Part shown: piece by piece, positions 56,294 through 64,000 of the stretch
Numbering within the stretch: position 1 is the stretch's first letter
Layout: each line of letters starts with the position of its first letter
From: Erwinia sp. HDF1-3R
GTDB lineage: Bacteria; Pseudomonadota; Gammaproteobacteria; Enterobacterales; Enterobacteriaceae
Length of the DNA stretch: 64,000 nt
NCBI RefSeq assembly: GCF_039621855.1
Contig: NZ_CP155071.1
Coordinates: forward strand, 930,001 to 994,000
Direction: 5' to 3'
Translations under genes and position numbers: made by a program
The notes under the pieces: generated by a model
What the model was told of the DNA's origin: nothing
Database searches by the model: none
Seen by the model: only the letters and a program-made list of their open reading frames with translations

Positions 56294-56905
56294 TTAATCC
56301 TGGTGTGTTGCCTGTGCCAGCTGCCTGTAGCGCCGATCGAGAAGGGCAACGCGGGCGGCCACTGCATCGGGCGAACCGCCGTTATCTATAATGTCATCTG
56401 CCACGGCAAGCCGCATGTCGCGAGTCGCCTGAGCAGCAAGAATATGTTCAGCCTGTTCACGGGTAATCCCGTCTCTGTGCATGGTGCGTGCAAGCTGAGT
56501 GTCGCGATCGACGTCCACGACCAGCACCCGGTTTGCCAGGTGCTGCAAATTATTTTCGACCAGAAGCGGTACCACCCACAGGCACCATTCTGACTGAGCT
56601 TCGCCAAGCTGGCGGCGGGTCTCAGCCTGAATAAGCGGGTGCAGCAGCGCGTTAAGCCAGGCTTTATCACCGGGTGTGCTGAAAATACGTTCGCGCAGCG
56701 CGGCACGGTTAAGTGAACCGTCCTGCTGAATCACTTCCCCACCAAATTTCTGCTGGATGGCCACCAGTGCCGCCTGTCCGGGTTCGACGACCTGCCGGGC
56801 AATGACGTCAGCATCCACGATATCCACTCCCCTTGCGGCAAACGCATGGGCAACGGTCGATTTGCCACTGCCAATCCCACCGGTAAGGGCAACAGTATAG
56901 CGCAT
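56294..56905 (-). CDS. coaE: Dephospho-CoA kinase CoaE
   Basis: CoaE phosphorylates dephospho-CoA, the last step of coenzyme A synthesis. The 203-residue protein has the P-loop GGIGSGKST at residues 9-17, the [13 protein letters not shown] substrate block and the lid-domain [11 protein letters not shown] motif. It is the first gene of coaE-zapD-yacG. In E. coli the same unit follows the pilus genes across guaC, as here. Confidence 0.97.
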   Translation of the reverse strand: MRYTVALTGGIGSGKSTVAHAFAARGVDIVDADVIARQVVEPGQAALVAIQQKFGGEVIQQDGSLNRAALRERIFSTPGDKAWLNALLHPLIQAETRRQLGEAQSEWCLWVVPLLVENNLQHLANRVLVVDVDRDTQLARTMHRDGITREQAEHILAAQATRDMRLAVADDIIDNGGSPDAVAARVALLDRRYRQLAQATHQD

Positions 56906-57055
56906 AAGGCTTACCTCCCATGGCTTCAGCGTCGCGGGCTGCTAATGCATTAGAAACTCAACGCGACGCCGGGCCAAAACTGCGGCACGGATCACATGAC
57001 GGGGTTTTGGATAAATTTAGGGGATTGTAGCGTAAATAAAGCTGTTTTCGCAGTC

Positions 57056-57083
57056 TTGTCGTGGCGTTTTTAGCGCGTATGAT
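57056..57083 (+). promoter_or_regulatory. Candidate guaC promoter
   Basis: TTGTCG at 57056-57061 and TATGAT at 57078-57083 are 16 bases apart and lie about 65 bases before the guaC start codon. Each box matches consensus at most positions. In E. coli guaC responds to purines; no PurR site is obvious. Confidence 0.5.
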
Positions 57084-57147
57084 AGCGTCACTGGAGCTGG
57101 TAGCAGCACCCAATCGACAGATTGCGCCATCAACCAGGAAACATCTC

Positions 57148-58188
57148 ATGCGTATTGAAGAAGATATCAAGTTAGGCTTTAAGGATGTGCTGATCCGTCC
57201 TAAACGATCCACCCTCAAAAGCCGCTCTCAGGTCGAGCTAACCCGTCAGTTTACCTTTAAACATTCCGGTGTTGCCTGGTCGGGCGTGCCGATTATCGCT
57301 GCGAATATGGATACCGTTGGTACCTTCAGCATGGCGGAAGCGCTGGCATCCTTTGACGTTCTGACCGCGGTTCATAAGCATTACAGCGTGGAGCAGTGGC
57401 AGGCGTTTGTCTCTCGCGTGCCTGATAACGTACTACGCCATGTGATGGTTTCAACAGGCACCTCTGATGCGGATTTTCTCAAGCTACAGCAGATTCTGGC
57501 GCTTTCACCGCTGCTGAACTTTATCTGTATTGATGTCGCGAACGGCTACTCAGAGCATTTTGTTGAGTTCCTGAAGCGTGCGCGTGAAGCCTGCCCCGAT
57601 AAAACTATCTGTGCGGGTAACGTTGTTACCGGTGAAATGGTTGAGGAACTTATCCTCTCCGGTGCGGATATCGTCAAGGTGGGCATCGGGCCAGGGTCCG
57701 TCTGTACCACGCGGGTCAAAACGGGCGTGGGCTATCCTCAACTCTCCGCCGTGATTGAGTGTGCGGATGCGGCGCACGGCCTGGGCGGACAGATCGTCAG
57801 CGATGGCGGCTGTTCCGTTCCGGGAGACGTCGCTAAGGCGTTTGGCGGCGGAGCCGATTTTGTGATGCTCGGTGGCATGCTGGCCGCGCACGATGAGTGT
57901 GAAGGCACGGTTGTCGAAGAGAATGGCGAGCAGTTTATGCTGTTCTACGGCATGAGCTCCGAGTCGGCGATGAAACGCCACGTAGGCGGTGTGGCAGGTT
58001 ACCGCGCAGCAGAGGGTAAAACCGTCAGGCTCCCGGTGCGAGGCCCGGTTGAGTACACCGCCCGGGATATCCTGGGGGGGCTGCGCTCCGCCTGTACCTA
58101 TGTAGGGGCTGAACGTCTGAAGGAACTGACTAAGCGCACGACCTTTATCCGCGTCGCCGAGCAGGAAAACCAGGTGTTTAACCGCTAA
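57148..58188 (+). CDS. guaC: GMP reductase GuaC
   Basis: GuaC reductively deaminates GMP to IMP with NADPH, in purine salvage. The ATG at 57148 ([20 protein letters not shown]) gives 346 residues against 347 in E. coli. In-frame codons back to 57061 have no family match. The catalytic cysteine Cys186 sits in GPGSVCTTR, and the phosphate-binding [25 protein letters not shown] region follows (split here as SDGGCSVPG and [12 protein letters not shown]). It is monocistronic, with a strong hairpin 55 bases after the stop. Confidence 0.97.
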   Translation: MRIEEDIKLGFKDVLIRPKRSTLKSRSQVELTRQFTFKHSGVAWSGVPIIAANMDTVGTFSMAEALASFDVLTAVHKHYSVEQWQAFVSRVPDNVLRHVMVSTGTSDADFLKLQQILALSPLLNFICIDVANGYSEHFVEFLKRAREACPDKTICAGNVVTGEMVEELILSGADIVKVGIGPGSVCTTRVKTGVGYPQLSAVIECADAAHGLGGQIVSDGGCSVPGDVAKAFGGGADFVMLGGMLAAHDECEGTVVEENGEQFMLFYGMSSESAMKRHVGGVAGYRAAEGKTVRLPVRGPVEYTARDILGGLRSACTYVGAERLKELTKRTTFIRVAEQENQVFNR

Positions 58189-58242
58189 ATCTGGTGGGCA
58201 ATCCAGCCACTGCTGATATAGCCGTTACCTCTGGCCTGTCTG

Positions 58243-58273
58243 ATATTCCCGCCGCCGACGGCGGCGGGAATAT
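58243..58273. terminator. Perfect 14-bp hairpin after guaC
   Basis: ATATTCCCGCCGCC at 58243-58256 pairs perfectly with its complement at 58260-58273 around a GAC loop. No T-run follows in either direction. It could stabilise the guaC mRNA end or terminate with help; an intrinsic terminator in the strict sense is not supported. Confidence 0.6.
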
Positions 58274-58329
58274 GGTTTATCTGCTCGCCTTAGCCGTATT
58301 TTACGTTCACTCACGTCCTACGCCCTACG

Positions 58330-58483
58330 CCCCACGTCTTACGCCCCACGTCTTACGCTCCATTCCTTACACCCCATGCCTTACACCTCACGCCTCATGC
58401 TCCATGCCTTACACCCCATGCCTTACACCTCACGCCTCATGCTCCATGCCTTACACCCCACACTATATGCCTCACACCCATGC
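58330..58483. repeat. 14-bp tandem repeat, eleven units, between guaC and hofC
   Basis: Eleven consecutive 14-base units follow the pattern CCYCAYGCCTTACA (for example CCCCACGTCTTACG at 58330 and 58344, CCCCATGCCTTACA at 58372 and 58414). Three of them form a 42-bp higher-order unit, at 58358-58399 and 58400-58441, with a partial third. The plus strand is very poor in G and rich in C, T and A. The array fills the convergent space between guaC and hofC; the rest of that space holds the hairpin at 58243. Frames through it are artefacts of periodicity. Confidence 0.94.
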
Positions 58484-58505
58484 CCACCCTCATTCTGACC
58501 CTGTA

Positions 58506-59705
58506 CTATCCCAACGCATCCCCGAGATTAAACACGGGCAGATACATGGCAATAACCAGCGTCCCCACTATCGCGCCGGTTACGATCATCATCAGGGGTT
58601 CAAGTGAAGCAGCCAGCGTATCTGCCAGCTCCTGAGTCGACTGTTCATGAAAATTCGCCAGCCGGGTCAACAGGCTGTCCAGCGATCCTGCTTCTTCGCC
58701 TACCTTAATAAGCTGGTAACAGAGCGGAGTGAAGAGAGAGTGCTGCTGTAATGCCTGATTGAGCGGCAGTCCTGAGGAGATATGCTGTTGGATGCCGATG
58801 ATAGCCTCGCGCCAGAGACGGTGATTCAGGGAGTGTTCCACCGCCTGCAGGCTTTGCAGTAGCGTCAGGCCAGCCTGCTGGGTGAGCGACAGGATGGTAA
58901 ATATTTTACTGAGCTGGCCGCCCCGATAGAGCCTGCCGGTCAGCGGAATTTTCAGGAGGATCCGCTGAAGGCCCGTCTGCAAGGCAGGCGAGCGGCGGCT
59001 GTACCACTTCCAGCAAGCCGCGCCTAACAGGGGCAGGGGGATAAACAGCGCCCCAAAATGTCGGAGCCAGTCCGAAAGCGCGATTACCGCAGCGGTGAAC
59101 CCCGGCAGCGGCGCATCAAATGCCTGGTAGACGGAGACGAACTCAGGCAGTACCCACACCAGCATTCCCAGGCTGACCAGTAGCGCAACGGCAAGAATAA
59201 ACAGCGGATAGCGCAGTGCTTTAGCCACTTTTTTTTGCAGCTGCTGCTGCCTCTCCTGTTGCAGTGCCAGCTGGAGACAACACTCGTCCAGCTGGCCGGT
59301 CATCTCTCCCACTTTCATCAGGGCAGGGCAGAGCGCGGGAAACACGTCCGGCCAGAGCGCCAGTACGTCCGAAAAGGGCATCCCTTCTGATACGCGCTGC
59401 CGTATATGAACGAGCAGCGCGCACCACCCGGCCTCGGCATGGCCGTCCGCAATCAGATTCAGACTGTCCGACAGCGTCAGCCCTGCTTTCAGCAGCGTAG
59501 CAAGCTGCCGGTAAAAGCTGGTTTTATGCTGCCACTTCCAGTCTCTGGCACGATAACGACGCCCGGAGGAGAGCCAGAACGGCTGATAGTTTTTTGCGAC
59601 CAGCAAATCCATCACCTCCTGTCTGGAGTGACAGAAGAAAGCGCCGCGCGTCATTTTTCCCTCTTCATCCAGCGCCTGCCAGCGAAACAGCTGTCGATCA
59701 GCCAT
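58506..59705 (-). CDS. hofC: Type IV pilus assembly inner-membrane protein HofC (PilC/GspF family)
   Basis: HofC is the platform protein of a type IV pilus or type II secretion-like assembly machine. The 399-residue protein has two T2SF domains (about residues 62-185 and 265-385), each ending in hydrophobic segments, with three predicted membrane helices. Typical blocks are RQLATLLKAGLTLSDSLNLI and FTILSLTQQAGLTLLQSLQAV. It overlaps hofB by 8 bases and is last in ppdD-hofB-hofC. Confidence 0.94.
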   Translation of the reverse strand: MADRQLFRWQALDEEGKMTRGAFFCHSRQEVMDLLVAKNYQPFWLSSGRRYRARDWKWQHKTSFYRQLATLLKAGLTLSDSLNLIADGHAEAGWCALLVHIRQRVSEGMPFSDVLALWPDVFPALCPALMKVGEMTGQLDECCLQLALQQERQQQLQKKVAKALRYPLFILAVALLVSLGMLVWVLPEFVSVYQAFDAPLPGFTAAVIALSDWLRHFGALFIPLPLLGAACWKWYSRRSPALQTGLQRILLKIPLTGRLYRGGQLSKIFTILSLTQQAGLTLLQSLQAVEHSLNHRLWREAIIGIQQHISSGLPLNQALQQHSLFTPLCYQLIKVGEEAGSLDSLLTRLANFHEQSTQELADTLAASLEPLMMIVTGAIVGTLVIAMYLPVFNLGDALG

Positions 59706-61101
59706 TTTCCGGCCCTACCACGCGGTTAAGCTCCTCCAGGGTGGTTTCTCCACGATTAACGCAGTGTAATCCTTCCACAAACAGTGAGTTCATCCCCTGT
59801 TGTTTTGCTATGGCGGCCAGCTCGTCAGGCCCCTGCTCATTTGCGATCGCGTTCTGCAGGCGGGCAGAAACAGGCAACAGTTCAAACAGCGCAAGGCGGC
59901 CATAGAAGCCGGAGCAGCAGTGTTCGCACCCGACTGCCCGCCAGTTTCGCACCGTACCCGGCCATATGGTCTGAGGGAAATGCCCTATGGCTTCAGCGGG
60001 TTCCCGGCAGTGAGGGCAGAGACGGCGCACCAGCCGTTGTGCGATAACCAGCTTGAGGGCGGAGGCCACCAAATAGCCCGGAATGCCCATTTGACCAAGC
60101 CGCGTCAGCGTCTCCGTTGTTGAATTAGTGTGCAGCGTCGACAGCACCAGATGGCCCGTCTGGGCTGCCTTAATGGCAATTTCTGCCGTTTCAGCGTCAC
60201 GTATTTCTCCGAGCATGATAACGTCAGGATCCTGTCGCAGCAGGGCGCGCAAAATACGGCCAAAATCGAGGCCAGCCCTGGGGTGGATCTGCGTCTGATT
60301 TACGCCGGACAGCGGGATTTCGATAGGATCTTCTACGCTGCATAAATTCCGCTGAGGGTGGTTAAGCCAGCTCAGGCCACTGTAAAGCGTGAAGGTCTTG
60401 CCGCTTCCGGTCGGGCCGGTAACCAGAATCAGCCCCTGCGGGCGCGAGAGTATTTCGCGAAAGCGCCGCAGGGATGCTGCAGGCATACCGAGATTTTCCA
60501 GCATCACGGACTGACGGCTCCCCTGGAGCAGTCTGATCACGGCTTTTTCACCATATCGCGTAGGCAGGGTCGAGAGCCTGAATGACTCGGCACTGTCATT
60601 AAGCTCAAGGGTAAACTGCCCGTCCTGAGGCATGCGACGCTCGGCGATATCCAGACCGGCAAGGATCTTCAGACGTGCGATTAGCGATGCACCCACATCC
60701 GCCGGGTGGGTGGGGAGGCTTTGCAGCACGCCATCGACCCTGAGGCGAATGCGGATTTGGTGCGACTGTGGCTCAATGTGAATATCGGATGCCCGCCGCT
60801 GAATCGCCAGCTGCAGGAGCTGATCGATACGTTCCGGGGCGGCATCAGCAGGGCCAGCCCGCGCCGATTTTTCATCCTGCGTCCCGGACTCCTGTGCCTG
60901 AACATATTGGTCCAGCCGCGCAGGTGGCCAGCTTTCAACCTCAATAGCGGCATGGGTGGCAAAACGCAGGGCTTCCATCATCTCCACCGAAGGATTTTCG
61001 GCGACGGCGATGTGCAGGCGTTCGGCGCTCAGCGCTAAAATGACCGCCTGATGCTGGCGACAAAGGGCTTCAATGGCGCTGCGGGAAGAGAGCGCCGTCA
61101 T
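59698..61101 (-). CDS. hofB: Type IV pilus assembly ATPase HofB (PilB/GspE family)
   Basis: HofB is the cytoplasmic extension ATPase of the PpdD pilus. The 467-residue protein has the Walker A VTGPTGSGKTFTLY and the Asp box SVEDPIEIPLSGVNQTQI. The Walker B region is PDVIMLGEIRDAETAEIAIK, and the His box is GHLVLSTLHTNS. A tetracysteine zinc site (CPHC and CEHC) lies near the C-terminus. The N-terminal MshEN-like domain is reduced. It overlaps ppdD by 4 bases and hofC by 8. Confidence 0.95.
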   Translation of the reverse strand: MTALSSRSAIEALCRQHQAVILALSAERLHIAVAENPSVEMMEALRFATHAAIEVESWPPARLDQYVQAQESGTQDEKSARAGPADAAPERIDQLLQLAIQRRASDIHIEPQSHQIRIRLRVDGVLQSLPTHPADVGASLIARLKILAGLDIAERRMPQDGQFTLELNDSAESFRLSTLPTRYGEKAVIRLLQGSRQSVMLENLGMPAASLRRFREILSRPQGLILVTGPTGSGKTFTLYSGLSWLNHPQRNLCSVEDPIEIPLSGVNQTQIHPRAGLDFGRILRALLRQDPDVIMLGEIRDAETAEIAIKAAQTGHLVLSTLHTNSTTETLTRLGQMGIPGYLVASALKLVIAQRLVRRLCPHCREPAEAIGHFPQTIWPGTVRNWRAVGCEHCCSGFYGRLALFELLPVSARLQNAIANEQGPDELAAIAKQQGMNSLFVEGLHCVNRGETTLEELNRVVGPENG

Positions 61102-61550
61102 TTCAGCTCTCCCGCATCCTCATCATGAAAGCGGAACAGGCTTTCACAGGCTTCTTTGAGGGCTGACTGCTGACTGGTGCAGCTGCGACGCCAGTTCATT
61201 AGCCCTTCGGACTCCAGCCACCGTGGGGTCATTACCACGTTCAGACTGGAAAGGCTCTCCTGCCCGGTAAGGGTGATTGTACCCGCCTGGACCGCAACCT
61301 TAGCAACATAGCGCGAGCCTTTACCCGCGGGCACGCCATTAACGCCCTCCGCACAGTTAACGGGCCCGCCATGCTCAAGCGCGCACAGCTCGACGGCGGT
61401 TTTATAAGGCATGGCGGTTTGCAGCATGTCGGTTAGCGCGGCTTTTTGCAGGTAGTTCTGATAAGCCGGTATGCCGATGGCACTTAAAATAGCGACGATA
61501 GCGATGACAATCATCAATTCTATCAGGGTAAATCCTTGTTGCTGTTCCAT
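61098..61550 (-). CDS. ppdD: Type IV major prepilin PpdD
   Basis: PpdD is the major pilin subunit of the enterobacterial type IV pilus. The ATG at 61550 (MEQQQGFTLIELMIVIAIV), preceded by GGAGAG, is chosen because it gives a short class IVa leader. Cleavage by prepilin peptidase is expected between Gly6 and Phe7, followed by the conserved hydrophobic helix with Glu5 of the mature protein. Four cysteines in the globular part could form two disulfides. The 150-residue length is close to E. coli (146). In-frame codons up to 61595 are not needed. Confidence 0.95.
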   Translation of the reverse strand: MEQQQGFTLIELMIVIAIVAILSAIGIPAYQNYLQKAALTDMLQTAMPYKTAVELCALEHGGPVNCAEGVNGVPAGKGSRYVAKVAVQAGTITLTGQESLSSLNVVMTPRWLESEGLMNWRRSCTSQQSALKEACESLFRFHDEDAGELK

Positions 61551-61716
61551 TGCATCTCTCCTTCGGTGGTGTGGAGGGAAGCGTAATACCGGCAAAAAAG
61601 CCTGACTACCTAAAGGTCCTGGATCCTGAAAGCGGGTCTGGATATGTTTTCGACGTTACATGAGGGTTCAAAAAAAAGGGAAGGCAGCGCGCAAAGAGGA
61701 GATTAAAGAGGGTGCC

Positions 61717-61742
61717 CCCCTCTTCGGCGGCCCGAAGAGGGG
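61717..61742 (-). terminator. Hairpin after nadC
   Basis: CCCCTCTTCGG and CCGAAGAGGGG (11 bp, perfect) close a 4-base loop, 16 bases past the nadC stop on the minus strand. Only a weak CTCTTT tract follows, so termination may be partial. Confidence 0.55.
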
Positions 61743-61757
61743 TAGAATGCAGGAGGA

Positions 61758-62816
<1,059 letters not shown>

Positions 62817-62853
62817 CTAATCTGGGCGTTACTGGATTAAAGGAGAGTCAGGT

Positions 62854-63423
62854 ATGCAGCTGCAAGCGGGCTGGATCGCCGGAGTGAAGCGGGTTCCCTC
62901 GCCACATTTCAATGAACGGCCAGACCAGGAGGTGCCAACGCTGCTGGTTATCCATAATATCAGCCTGCCGCCGGGGGAATTCGGTGGCCCGTGGATAGAT
63001 GCCTTATTTACCGGTACGCTTGATGCGGATGCACATCCTTATTTTGCCGGGATTGCCGCACTGAAGGTGTCGGCACACTGCCTGATCCGCCGGGACGGTG
63101 AGATCGTGCAGTACGTTCCCTTTCACCTTCGCGCCTGGCATGCAGGGGTCTCATGCTATCAGGGACGGGAGGCCTGCAATGATTTCTCTATTGGTATTGA
63201 ACTGGAAGGAACTGACGTTCAGCCCTATACCGACGAACAGTATGCGTCACTGCAGGCGGTGACGGCGCTGCTGATTGAACGCTACCCGGCCATTGCTGAA
63301 AATATTACCGGGCACAGCAATATCGCACCCGAGCGGAAAACCGATCCCGGTCCTGCGTTTGACTGGGCCAGATTCCATGCGACGCAGGTTAAGCGTTCCA
63401 GACATTTCCCTGTGGAGGAGTAA
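62854..63423 (+). CDS. ampD: 1,6-anhydro-N-acetylmuramyl-L-alanine amidase AmpD
   Basis: AmpD is the cytoplasmic zinc amidase that recycles anhydro-muropeptides, keeping AmpR-dependent beta-lactamase induction off. The 189-residue protein has the zinc ligands His34 (VIHN), His154 region ([15 protein letters not shown]) and the following Asp, plus the catalytic glutamate in GIELEGTD. The start follows AGGAGAG. ampE begins 5 bases after its stop, as in other enterics. Confidence 0.97.
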   Translation: MQLQAGWIAGVKRVPSPHFNERPDQEVPTLLVIHNISLPPGEFGGPWIDALFTGTLDADAHPYFAGIAALKVSAHCLIRRDGEIVQYVPFHLRAWHAGVSCYQGREACNDFSIGIELEGTDVQPYTDEQYASLQAVTALLIERYPAIAENITGHSNIAPERKTDPGPAFDWARFHATQVKRSRHFPVEE

Positions 63424-63428
63424 CGGGC

Positions 63429-64000
63429 ATGACGCTGTTTAGTTTGCTGTTGGTGCTGGGATGGGAGCGCATTTTCAAGATGGGCGAACACTGGCAGCTG
63501 GATCATTATCTTGCGGCGCTGTTCCGCGGGCGGCAGCGTTTTTCTCTGCTGCGAACGCTGCTGATGACTGTAGTTGCGATGGCGATTATCGTCGTCTGTT
63601 TGCTGGGGCTGAAAGGACTGTTTTTTGGCGTGCCGCAGCTGCTGTTCTGGATAGCGGTTGGGCTGCTTTGCATTGGTGCCGGTTCGGTGCGCCTGCATTA
63701 TCATGCTTACCTCAAAGCCGCCAGCCGCAACGACACCCGCGCGCACAACGCGATGGCCGAAGAGCTGACGCTCATCCACGGTATCCCGATTGATTGCGAT
63801 GAGCGCGAATATCTTCGCGAACTCCAGAACGCGCTGCTGTGGATTAACTTTCGCTATTATCTGGCCCCGCTGTTCTGGTTTGTAGTAGGCGGCCCCTGGG
63901 GGCCGGTGCTGCTGGTCGGCTATGCGTTTCTCCGCGCCTGGCAAAGCTGGCTGGCCCGCCATCACTCGCCCCTGGAGCGATCCCAGTCGGGTGTAGATGC
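63429..64000 (+). CDS. ampE: Inner-membrane protein AmpE (partial)
   Basis: The first 190 codons are present; the gene runs off the right edge. AmpE is an inner-membrane protein of the CobD/AmpE-like family linked to beta-lactamase regulation through its operon with ampD; its own role is unclear. The start [20 protein letters not shown] and the blocks [20 protein letters not shown] and [20 protein letters not shown] match E. coli AmpE closely. Several membrane segments are apparent. It starts 5 bases after ampD. Confidence 0.95.
   Translation, partial: MTLFSLLLVLGWERIFKMGEHWQLDHYLAALFRGRQRFSLLRTLLMTVVAMAIIVVCLLGLKGLFFGVPQLLFWIAVGLLCIGAGSVRLHYHAYLKAASRNDTRAHNAMAEELTLIHGIPIDCDEREYLRELQNALLWINFRYYLAPLFWFVVGGPWGPVLLVGYAFLRAWQSWLARHHSPLERSQSGVD

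Overview
The window is a piece of a gammaproteobacterial chromosome. Gene content, order and protein sequences match the Escherichia coli minutes 1-3 region almost gene for gene: pdxA-surA-lptD-djlA-rluA-rapA-polB, then dedA-thiQPB-sgrR-sgrS-setA-leuDCBA-ilvIH-cra, the full mraZ-to-lpxC division and cell wall cluster, secM-secA-mutT-yacG-zapD-coaE, guaC, hofCB-ppdD, nadC and ampDE. Protein divergence, the missing araBADC and leuO loci, and an SgrS locus without sgrT point to Enterobacterales outside Escherichia. Erwiniaceae (Erwinia or Pantoea) is my best guess, but that is inference from memory of related genomes. No rRNA or tRNA gene, insertion sequence, prophage or CRISPR array is visible.

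Layout. 1-5045: outer-membrane biogenesis operon (lptD-surA-pdxA, minus strand) diverging from djlA. 5077-11173: rluA, rapA and polB on the minus strand. 11406-13457: a polytopic membrane protein of unknown function where E. coli has araBADC, then a DedA-family gene whose 3' end is copied into a 38-bp tandem repeat. 13476-16903: thiamine ABC transporter thiBPQ behind a TPP riboswitch. 16941-20039: the glucose-phosphate stress locus sgrR, SgrS sRNA and setA. 20098-25053: leuABCD with the leuL attenuator and promoter. 25054-27157: about 2 kb with no credible gene where leuO would sit, filled with structured repeats. 27158-30583: ilvIH and cra.

31038-48928 is one tightly packed plus-strand cluster (mraZ, rsmH, ftsL, ftsI, murE, murF, mraY, murD, ftsW, murG, murC, ddlB, ftsQ, ftsA, ftsZ, lpxC). 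It makes peptidoglycan precursors and the septal machine, and most junctions overlap by 1-14 bases. A DUF721 (DciA-like) gene converges on lpxC and diverges from secM-secA. An AT-rich metallophosphoesterase with a lectin-like C-terminus is inserted between secA and mutT. The rest is housekeeping: mutT, yacG, zapD, coaE, guaC, the type IV pilus genes hofC-hofB-ppdD, nadC, and ampD-ampE (cut by the window end).

The least explained DNA lies between leuL and ilvI. Three elements of about 200 bp (A, B inverted relative to C) are each closed by complementary terminal arms. The arm sequence differs between copies but stays self-complementary. Inside are small hairpins with an invariant ATCCCT loop. 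Upstream of each element, in element orientation, the 5' arm plus a spacer is tandemly repeated: 57-bp units before A and B, and ten 41-bp units before C. This looks like a family of structured repeats under selection for folding rather than for sequence. I do not recognise it as a named family.
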